Positions 6,319 to 12,230 of a DNA stretch of 12,678 nt are shown one piece after another. This stretch comes from a bacterium BMS3Bbin02 (GTDB taxonomy: Bacteria > Actinomycetota > Acidimicrobiia > Spongiisociales > UBA5794), in the NCBI GenBank assembly GCA_002898115.1, contig BDTL01000089.1, positions 1-12,678 on the forward strand. Reading direction: 5' to 3'. Position 1 is the first letter of the stretch. Every line of letters begins with the position of its first letter. A model generated the notes under the pieces. That model searched no databases. It worked only from the letters and a program-made list of their open reading frames with translations, and was not told where the DNA came from. A program made the position numbers and the translations under genes.

Positions 6319-7060
6319 CCTGGGACGGGAAACCGAACACTTCTCGCGGTGAGTGAATCCGGGCTAGTCGACGCATGAGCGATGGACGCGCAATCGCCGT
6401 TGCCAAAACGCCAACGAGGAACCCGGCGACATGTGCCTGCCAGGCAATCCCCGGATCTTGCTGGCCGAATTGCCCGGCGAACCACAGTGCGAGAAAGATG
6501 AACGCGGGTATCGGTACGAAGAATACGAACACCAGCGAGGTGATCTTGTGTTTGGGAAACAGCACGAGATACGCCCCGAGAACCCCGGCTACCGCACCCG
6601 ACGCCCCAACGAGAGGGATGACACTTGCAGCGTTGGTGGCCACAAACCCGAGCGTCGCGATGATCCCCGCTATGAGGTACCCGATGAGGTATCTCACCGA
6701 TCCGTAGGCCTCTTCGACGTTGTTGCCGAAGATCCACAGGAACCAGACGTTGAAGATGACGTGGAGCCACGAAGCGTGGAGAAACATCGAAGCGAAGATC
6801 GAAGCAATGATGGACTTGTCCGCGAACACGCCTCGTTCGGATTGCTTACTGCACGTGTTGTTGTTGACCTCTTCGTGCGATACCGGTTCGCCGGAGACGA
6901 CCTCGCACGCAATGGTGGCGTACTTATAGAGAAACTCGCTGTCGGCCTGGCCTGAATCGCGCGGTTGAACGAAGGCGAAGACCCCAAGATTGATGATGAT
7001 GAGGACGGCGGTGACGATCGGGAATGTCTTGGTGGGGTTGAGATCTCGAATCGGAATCAT
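6311..7060 (-). CDS. Rhomboid family intramembrane serine protease
   Basis: This 249-residue membrane protein has about six hydrophobic segments: residues roughly 13-31, 85-110, 122-142, 146-167, 173-195 and 206-224. The catalytic pair is Ser154 in 'GASGAVAG' and His210 in 'AHVAGFLVG'. His100 and Asn104 in 'HVIFNVWFLWIFGNN' correspond to the oxyanion-hole residues of GlpG. It cleaves transmembrane helices of partner proteins within the membrane; the substrate is unknown. The loop between the first two helices is long and polar and has two cysteines (52 and 70), which could form a disulfide if outside the cell. The ATG at 7060 is preferred because AGAAGG (minus strand, 7074-7069) lies 8 bases upstream. 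A GTG at 7081 would bury that site. The gene interrupts the usual HAD - small protein - tlyA run on the opposite strand. Confidence 0.9.
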   Translation of the reverse strand: MIPIRDLNPTKTFPIVTAVLIIINLGVFAFVQPRDSGQADSEFLYKYATIACEVVSGEPVSHEEVNNNTCSKQSERGVFADKSIIASIFASMFLHASWLHVIFNVWFLWIFGNNVEEAYGSVRYLIGYLIAGIIATLGFVATNAASVIPLVGASGAVAGVLGAYLVLFPKHKITSLVFVFFVPIPAFIFLALWFAGQFGQQDPGIAWQAHVAGFLVGVLATAIARPSLMRRLARIHSPREVFGFPSQVR

Positions 7061-7088
7061 GCATGTAACCTTCTGGCGCACAATCGAC

Positions 7089-7094
7089 GATAAT
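7089..7094 (+). promoter_or_regulatory. Candidate -10 element for leaderless transcription of the small protein-tlyA unit
   Basis: GATAAT (five of six matches) is followed by 7 bases and then the in-frame ATG at 7102, so the transcript would begin at or beside that ATG. No good -35 or ribosome site is visible. The opposite strand reads CATTAT over 7095-7090, which could serve as a weaker -10 for the rhomboid gene with a 22-base leader. Confidence 0.45.
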
Positions 7095-7101
7095 GCCGTT
7101 T

Positions 7102-7302
7102 ATGGATTCTACGCACACACCCATCGATAGTGACGCCACAGTGGTTGATCGCCTGGAAGAGCTGGCCTCCGTCGACCCTGCAGAAGCTCCGGCTGTTGCG
7201 GAGCGCCTCGCCGAAGAGCTGGCCGACAAACTCGACGCGTCGGCGGCTCGGTCACTGCCCGCAGAACAACTCGAGGCTGAGTTCGATTCGTCGGAGCGAT
7301 AG
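7102..7302 (+). CDS. Small acidic protein of unknown function upstream of tlyA
   Basis: This 66-residue protein (69 if started at ATG 7093) is rich in Ala, Glu, Asp and Leu and is predicted to be mostly helical. Residues about 12-44 have a heptad-like spacing ('VVDRLEELASVD', 'VAERLAEELADKL') consistent with an amphipathic helical hairpin or coiled coil. There are no cysteines or membrane segments. I cannot assign a function. A similarly small helical protein is encoded between the HAD phosphatase and tlyA in mycobacteria (Rv1693) and, as I recall, in streptomycetes, so this is probably a conserved small gene and not a chance frame. ATG 7102 is chosen because 7093 lies inside the putative -10. 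Its stop is 2 bases before the tlyA start, which implies coupled expression. Confidence 0.65.
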   Translation: MDSTHTPIDSDATVVDRLEELASVDPAEAPAVAERLAEELADKLDASAARSLPAEQLEAEFDSSER

Positions 7303-7304
7303 CG

Positions 7305-8051
7305 ATGATGAGAGTTGACCGCCTGCTGGTTGAGCGCGGCCTCGTTGCATCGCGAGCGAAGGGTCAACAGGCGATCCGTGACGGGTGTGTGGAGGCTGAC
7401 GGTGTGCCCGTCGATCGCGTCTCGAGGCTGGTGAGCTCGACAGTCGAGCTTTCGGTTGACCCGAGAGCCGACCGCTACGTATCTCGTGGAGGGAGAAAAC
7501 TTCGTGCAGCGCTTGACGCGTTTGGCATTGATGTCGGCGGGAGCCGCTGCGTGGATCTTGGAGCGTCGACTGGTGGGTTCACGGATTGCCTCCTCCAAGC
7601 AGGCGCGGTGAGCGTCGTGACTGTGGACGTTGGTACCGGTCAGCTGCATCCGACGATTGCAGCGGATGCCCGCGTATCGGTGCATGAAGGACTTCACATT
7701 GCGGCCGCCGATGTCGGCAAGCTCGGTGGTCCGTTTGACGTCGTTGTTGTGGATCTTTCGTTCATTTCCATGACGCAGGCGGCGCCGCACATTGCCCGGT
7801 TCGTCTCCCCCTCGGGCGATGCCGTAGTCCTGGTCAAACCGCAGTTCGAAGTTGGGAGAGGCGGACTCGACAAGAGGGGTGTCGTACGCGACGAAGAGCG
7901 GAGGGTTGCAGCGGTTGATGAATCGCGGGTGGCGCTCGAGAAGGCCGGTCTGTGTCACAACGGTGCGATACCATCTCCTCTACGAGGCGCCAAGGGCAAC
8001 CAAGAGGTGTTGTTCTGGCTGAGTAAGGATGTGTCAAGTGTCGGAAGCTAG
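7305..8051 (+). CDS. tlyA: TlyA family rRNA (cytidine-2'-O)-methyltransferase
   Basis: This 248-residue protein has an N-terminal S4 RNA-binding domain (about residues 3-55, 'RVDRLLVERGLVASRAKG') and an FtsJ/RrmJ-type SAM methyltransferase domain. The linker reads 'YVSRGGRKL', the SAM loop 'DLGASTGGFTD' is at 84-94, and 'VVDLSFISM' (149-157) and 'LVKPQFEVGRGG' (176-187) follow. The expected K-D-K-E catalytic tetrad can be placed at Lys65, Asp150, Lys178 and Glu234. Known TlyA enzymes 2'-O-methylate C1920 of 23S rRNA, and the mycobacterial type also C1409 of 16S rRNA. Loss of that activity gives capreomycin resistance. It is somewhat shorter than M. tuberculosis TlyA, so the 16S activity is uncertain. 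GGAG lies 8 bases before ATG 7305; ATG 7308 is an equally possible start. The 3' end overlaps the NAD kinase. Confidence 0.93.
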   Translation: MMRVDRLLVERGLVASRAKGQQAIRDGCVEADGVPVDRVSRLVSSTVELSVDPRADRYVSRGGRKLRAALDAFGIDVGGSRCVDLGASTGGFTDCLLQAGAVSVVTVDVGTGQLHPTIAADARVSVHEGLHIAAADVGKLGGPFDVVVVDLSFISMTQAAPHIARFVSPSGDAVVLVKPQFEVGRGGLDKRGVVRDEERRVAAVDESRVALEKAGLCHNGAIPSPLRGAKGNQEVLFWLSKDVSSVGS

Positions 8052-8904
8052 TGGCGGCTTTTCCAACCGGGAGGATCGTGACCGGCTGTCCGCTGTGCGA
8101 CCCGAGCGCGTGGCCTTTGTGACATACGCCGACGGGGACACGGCGCGGGCGTTAGCGGAGACGCTGGCCGGCGAAGCGGCGAGCCGTTTCGGGTTCGAGG
8201 GCGTGTATGTACCCGCTGAGGCGCAGCTCGATGACGTTGATGCGGTGGTGAGCGTCGGTGGTGACGGAACCGTACTCCACGCAGCGGCAGCAGCGCGCGA
8301 GGCGGACGTGCCAATTCTCGGAATCAATCTAGGCAGGGTTGGGTATCTTGCCGAGGTCGAGATGGATGCGGTCGACCACGTGCTGAAGCGCCTGGGGGCC
8401 GGAGATCTTGATACGGTCGAACATCCGACCATTGCAGTGGAGTTCGAAGATGGAACGGCGACGACCGCGATCAACGACATAGTGGTGGAGAAGGTCGTCA
8501 GTCAACGGATCGTCGACCTTGAGGTCCGGATTGATGGTGAACTTCTCACAACCTATCGGGCTGACGGGATCATTGTGGCGACCCCGCTGGGATCGACTGC
8601 GTACTCCCTGTCAGCAGGCGGCCCCATCGTCCAACCGACGGTCGGATGCATGGTCATGACACCCATCGCACCTCACAGCTTGCTGAGCCGCTCGTTCGTG
8701 CTGCGCTCCGAGTCCATCATTGGTATACGGGCAGTGTCTGCGCGCCCTGCCCAGGTGAACGTCGACGGGCGCGGTGCGCGCCAGTTGGAACGTGGCGAGA
8801 CCGTTCGGGTGACGACGTCGGACCGCCCCGTTCGCTTCCTGCTAACCGGTGCAACACCATTTCCGCGTGCGGTGCGCGATCAGTTCGGACTCGACCATGC
8901 TTGA
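8038..8904 (+). CDS. nadK: NAD kinase (ATP- or polyphosphate-dependent)
   Basis: This 288-residue protein has 'VSVGGDGTVLHAA' (71-83) with the phosphate-donor GGDGT at 74-78, 'AINDIVVEK' (144-152) equivalent to the N[E/D] motif, and 'ATPLGSTAYSLSAGGPIVQP' (181-200), the NAD-binding core. It phosphorylates NAD to NADP in the cytoplasm, setting the NADPH supply for biosynthesis and redox defence. The first 23 residues look like a non-conserved extension; homology begins near 'RVAFVTY'. GTG 8038 is chosen because AAGG lies 9 bases upstream. ATG 8029 gives three more residues but has its purine stretch directly adjacent. It overlaps tlyA by 14 bases and recN by 8, so these genes are probably co-transcribed. 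The same tlyA-NAD kinase-recN order occurs widely in Gram-positive bacteria. Confidence 0.93.
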   Translation: MSEASGGFSNREDRDRLSAVRPERVAFVTYADGDTARALAETLAGEAASRFGFEGVYVPAEAQLDDVDAVVSVGGDGTVLHAAAAAREADVPILGINLGRVGYLAEVEMDAVDHVLKRLGAGDLDTVEHPTIAVEFEDGTATTAINDIVVEKVVSQRIVDLEVRIDGELLTTYRADGIIVATPLGSTAYSLSAGGPIVQPTVGCMVMTPIAPHSLLSRSFVLRSESIIGIRAVSARPAQVNVDGRGARQLERGETVRVTTSDRPVRFLLTGATPFPRAVRDQFGLDHA

Positions 8905-10498
8905 GGAATTGTCGGTGCGCAACCTCGGCATCCTGGCGTCCGCATCCGTCGAGGTTCCCACCGGTCTCGTGGTAGTGACGGGAGAGACCGGGGCTGGCAA
9001 GACACTGCTGATCGGAGCTCTCCGCCTCCTCGCGGGCGAGAACGCCAACAGAGGATCGGTAGGGCCGAACGGTGATGAACTGTCTGTTGCCGGCCGGTTC
9101 GTGATCGCCGACGAGGACGTTGTCGTGCAGCGCAAGGTAACAACCAAGGGTCGCTCGCGCGCCTATCTGGGTGGTGAGATCACCGCAGCCGGTGAGCTTG
9201 GCCGTACGATCGGTTCGCGGGTCGATGTCGTTGCTCAACATGAAGGGTTCCGGCTTGCGTCGGCTGCAGGGGCGCTGGCGTTCCTCGACAGCACGTTGCC
9301 CGCAAAGGGACAGAAGGCGCTCACCACCTACGACGCGGCGTACCGAACGTGGCGCACCCTCGTCGCCGAACGCGAGGAGATGGGCGACGATACTCGGGCA
9401 CTCGAGCGAGAGCGTGAAATGGCGATCTTCCAGGCCGAGGAGATTGCCGCGTCCGGGTTCAGTGTCGGGGAAGACGCCGACCTGCAGATCCGGGTTGAGC
9501 GCCTTCGCAACGCTGAAGAGATCGTCAGCCTTCTCGGCTCGATCGATGAGTTCATACACGGTGACCCCGGCGTGGCGGGGCTGCTTGGCGAAACCGCGAG
9601 ATCGGTCGCCAAATTGGTGAGAGTCGATTCGACCGCTTCGCCACTCGTTTCCCAGCTCGAAGAAATGGAAGCGCTTCTCGGCGAGTTCATGGCCGACGTG
9701 ACCCGCCGAGCTATGGACGATTCTGACAGCGACGAGGTTCTGGCTGTTGTCGAGGACCGCATTGCCCTCCTGGGCCAGCTACGGCGCAAATACGGCGACA
9801 GTCTCGAAGATGTTCTCGCATTCGGTAAGCAGGCCGCATCTCGGGTGGCGGAAATCACCGAGTTGATCGCACGATCAGAGACCCTTGACGACGACATCGC
9901 CGCGGCGCTGACCACTGTCGTCGACGCAGGAGATGTTTTGTCGCGGCACCGCCGCGCGCGTGCTGATCAGGTGGCGGTCGGAGCGACTCGGCATCTCGCC
10001 GAGTTGGGTTTTGACGGTCCTACGGTTCGTTTCAACATCGAGGAGGTCGTTCCGTTGGCCTCGGGTACTAATCGCGTAGGTCTCCTTTTTGCGTCGCATG
10101 AGTCGCTCGCTCCCGAGCCGATCGGCAGGATCGCGTCGGGTGGCGAGCTGTCACGTCTTGTACTGGCGCTGCGCCTCGCCGCGGGCATCGACACCGCCGA
10201 CATCGTTGCTTTTGATGAGATCGACGCCGGAGTCGGTGGTACGACCGCCCGGGCGATGGGAGCCAGGCTTCAGGAACTCGCCACCGGTAGACAAGTGTTC
10301 TGTGTCACCCATCTACCTCAGGTCGCTGCGTTTGCCGACGGACACATTGTCGTTGAACGGACGGGCGCGGTCGCAACGGCGCGGGTACTCGATGACGCTG
10401 AACGCGTCGATGAGGTCGCCCGGATGCTCTCAGGCCTTCCAGATTCCGAGAGCGGACATTCGCACGCGGCGGAACTTCTGGCCTCATCGCAACGGTAA
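8897..10498 (+). CDS. recN: DNA repair protein RecN (SMC-like ATPase)
   Basis: This 533-residue protein has an ABC/SMC ATPase head split by a coiled coil. The Walker A 'GETGAGKT' is at 29-36. The ABC signature 'ASGGELSRL' begins at 413, the Walker B 'DIVAFDEID' has Asp440 and Glu441, and the switch 'VTHLPQVAAFAD' has His472. The region about 135-380 is charged and heptad-like, with many Arg/Glu, as expected for a short coiled-coil arm. RecN gathers at double-strand breaks and helps hold DNA ends or sister copies for RecA-dependent repair. The family segment near 'HGQHEHQ' is reduced here to 'VAQHEGFRL' (112-120), and the protein is slightly short for the family. ATG 8897 gives the canonical N-terminus and overlaps the NAD kinase stop by 8 bases. 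An earlier in-frame ATG at 8849 adds 16 unconserved residues. No strong ribosome site is seen, so coupling to the NAD kinase is likely. Confidence 0.93.
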   Translation: MLEELSVRNLGILASASVEVPTGLVVVTGETGAGKTLLIGALRLLAGENANRGSVGPNGDELSVAGRFVIADEDVVVQRKVTTKGRSRAYLGGEITAAGELGRTIGSRVDVVAQHEGFRLASAAGALAFLDSTLPAKGQKALTTYDAAYRTWRTLVAEREEMGDDTRALEREREMAIFQAEEIAASGFSVGEDADLQIRVERLRNAEEIVSLLGSIDEFIHGDPGVAGLLGETARSVAKLVRVDSTASPLVSQLEEMEALLGEFMADVTRRAMDDSDSDEVLAVVEDRIALLGQLRRKYGDSLEDVLAFGKQAASRVAEITELIARSETLDDDIAAALTTVVDAGDVLSRHRRARADQVAVGATRHLAELGFDGPTVRFNIEEVVPLASGTNRVGLLFASHESLAPEPIGRIASGGELSRLVLALRLAAGIDTADIVAFDEIDAGVGGTTARAMGARLQELATGRQVFCVTHLPQVAAFADGHIVVERTGAVATARVLDDAERVDEVARMLSGLPDSESGHSHAAELLASSQR

Positions 10499-10512
10499 TG
10501 GTGGCGTTTTTT
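10488..10512 (+). terminator. Possible weak intrinsic terminator at the end of recN
   Basis: CGCAAC (10488-10493) and GTGGCG (10501-10506) can form a five-pair stem with one A-G mismatch and a 7-base loop, directly followed by six T residues (10507-10512). It includes the recN stop codon. The stem is short and would only partly stop transcription. Its position before a -10 element for pyrG supports the reading. Confidence 0.35.
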
Positions 10513-10540
10513 GGTGCGCGGAGTGGTCGTCCTTTTGGAC

Positions 10541-10546
10541 TATGAT
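10541..10546 (+). promoter_or_regulatory. Candidate -10 element upstream of pyrG
   Basis: TATGAT (five of six matches) lies 13 bases before the pyrG GTG, predicting a transcript start near 10553 and a leader of 7 bases to GTG 10560 or 22 bases to TTG 10575. No convincing -35 lies 16-18 bases upstream. Small inverted repeats flank it: GTCC/GGAC at 10529-10540 and GGACT/AGTCC at 10537-10556. Confidence 0.4.
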
Positions 10547-10559
10547 GCAGAAGTCCTAG

Positions 10560-12230
10560 GTGAAAGTAACTGCGTTGACCAAGTACATCTTCGTCACAGG
10601 CGGCGTCACATCTAGCCTCGGTAAAGGGATTACCGGGGCGTCTCTTGGTCGGATCCTCAAGAGCCGGGGCCTGCGGGTCGTCATCCAGAAGCTTGACCCG
10701 TACATCAATGTCGATCCTGGCACCATGAACCCGTTTGAACATGGTGAGGTGTTCGTCACAGATGATGGCGGGGAGACCGATCTTGACCTCGGCCACTACG
10801 AGCGATTCATCGGCGTGTCGCTGCGGCGCGACTCGAACCTCACGACCGGCTCGATCTACCAGTCGGTGATCCGCAAGGAGAGACGGGGAGACTATCTCGG
10901 CGCGACTGTGCAGGTGATCCCTCACATCACAAACGAAATCAAATCCCGGATGCGCAAGTTGGGCGACGACGACAATGTCGATGTTGTCATCTGCGAGGTT
11001 GGCGGAACGGTTGGTGATATCGAGAGCACCCCGTTTCTCGAAGCAATCCGTCAGATGCGCAAGGACGTTGGTCCGGACAACACGTGTTATATCCATGTCA
11101 CTTTGGTTCCGTACCTGGAGACATCCGGGGAACTCAAGACGAAGCCGACTCAACACTCGGTTGCGGAGCTCCGCAGCCGCGGCATTCTCCCCGATGTCAT
11201 CGTTGTTCGCTCGGATCGCCCCCTCGATGACGGCTCCCGCCGCAAGATCAGCTTGTTCTGTGACGTAGAACCGGATTCGGTCATCAACGCCCGCGACGTC
11301 GACAACGTCTATGCGCTTCCTGTCGAACTCAACCGGGTCGGGTTCGATGCCGCAGTCGTGAAGACACTGAACCTCGACCTGCCCGAGGCCGACCTCACTG
11401 AGTGGGCTGCGATCGTCGATCGGATGGACCGACCAACCGAAGACGTGACTATCGGCATCGTCGGCAAGTATGTCGATCTTCCCGATGCCTACAAGTCGGT
11501 CGTCGAGGCGATCCGTCATGCTGCCGCAGCAAACGATGTTCGTGCAAACATCACGTGGGTGCCGAGCGACGATGTCGATGGGTTACTCACGGCCACGTAT
11601 CTTGATGGAATGGACGGAATACTCGTCCCTGGAGGGTTTGGGTATCGTGGCGTCGAGGGCAAGATCCAGTCGATTCGATACGCCCGCGAGAACAATGTGC
11701 CCTTCCTGGGACTCTGTCTTGGTTTGCAGTGTGCCGTCATCGAGTACTCCCGTCATGTGCTTGGCCTCGCTTCGGCGCATTCCGGAGAGTTCGACCCAAT
11801 GACCGACCACCGGGTTATCGACCTGATGGATACCCAGGTGGAGGTCGAGGATATGGGGGGCACGATGCGGCTCGGGCTGTATCCGGCGAAACTCCGCGAG
11901 GGTTCGCTGACGCGGGAGCTCTACGGTGAAGAACTTGTGTACGACAGGCATCGGCATCGCTGGGAAGTGAACAACAAGTACCGCTCGGACCTTGAAGCAG
12001 CCGGCCTTCAGATGGTTGGCGTGTCGCCCGACGATCGTCTTGTGGAACACATTGAACTCCCATCTCATCCGTTCTTTCTTGGTAGCCAGGCACACCCGGA
12101 GCTGCGTTCACGACCCGACGCACCCCACCCGATGTTTGTGGGCTTCCTCAAGGCGGCTCGTGACAGAGCAAGAGCGACAGCCACACCGATCGCGGTTGAT
12201 ACGACGGCTGATCGCACTACAAAGGCGTGA
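10560..12230 (+). CDS. pyrG: CTP synthase (glutamine-hydrolysing)
   Basis: This 556-residue, two-domain enzyme converts UTP to CTP with ATP and ammonia from glutamine. The synthase domain starts 'TKYIFVTGGVTSSLGKG' (7-23) with the P-loop-like 'SSLGKG', then 'KLDPYINVDPGTMNP' (44-58), 'HGEVFVTDDGGETDLDLGHYER' (61-82, the region of the Mg and UTP residues) and 'EVGGTVGDIES' (146-156). The glutamine amidotransferase domain has the oxyanion 'PGGFG' (357-361), the nucleophile Cys386 in 'GLCLGLQ', and His512/Glu514 in 'AHPE'. The length is normal, with a short divergent tail. The start is uncertain: GTG 10560 gives five extra residues, while TTG 10575 would give the family's usual beginning, with AGGTGA 11 bases upstream. 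It follows recN after 61 bases, and GTGA at its end is shared with the NUDIX gene. Confidence 0.96.
   Translation: MKVTALTKYIFVTGGVTSSLGKGITGASLGRILKSRGLRVVIQKLDPYINVDPGTMNPFEHGEVFVTDDGGETDLDLGHYERFIGVSLRRDSNLTTGSIYQSVIRKERRGDYLGATVQVIPHITNEIKSRMRKLGDDDNVDVVICEVGGTVGDIESTPFLEAIRQMRKDVGPDNTCYIHVTLVPYLETSGELKTKPTQHSVAELRSRGILPDVIVVRSDRPLDDGSRRKISLFCDVEPDSVINARDVDNVYALPVELNRVGFDAAVVKTLNLDLPEADLTEWAAIVDRMDRPTEDVTIGIVGKYVDLPDAYKSVVEAIRHAAAANDVRANITWVPSDDVDGLLTATYLDGMDGILVPGGFGYRGVEGKIQSIRYARENNVPFLGLCLGLQCAVIEYSRHVLGLASAHSGEFDPMTDHRVIDLMDTQVEVEDMGGTMRLGLYPAKLREGSLTRELYGEELVYDRHRHRWEVNNKYRSDLEAAGLQMVGVSPDDRLVEHIELPSHPFFLGSQAHPELRSRPDAPHPMFVGFLKAARDRARATATPIAVDTTADRTTKA

Noticed and set aside
6431..6955. 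174-residue plus-strand frame opposite the rhomboid gene
   Set aside because: Highly charged shadow of a membrane protein gene. The minus strand carries all rhomboid catalytic motifs.
8464..8490. ND in place of NE in the NAD kinase motif 'AINDIVVEK' as a possible defect
   Set aside because: Both NE and ND occur in functional NAD kinases as I recall, so it is ordinary variation.
8849..8896. Earlier RecN start at ATG 8849
   Set aside because: Adds 16 unconserved residues within the NAD kinase end. RecN proteins begin at 'MLEELSVRN'-type sequence, which fits ATG 8897.
10305..11519. 404-residue minus-strand frame opposite recN and pyrG
   Set aside because: Spans two clear plus-strand genes, matches no family I recognise, and is typical of antisense open frames in high-GC DNA.
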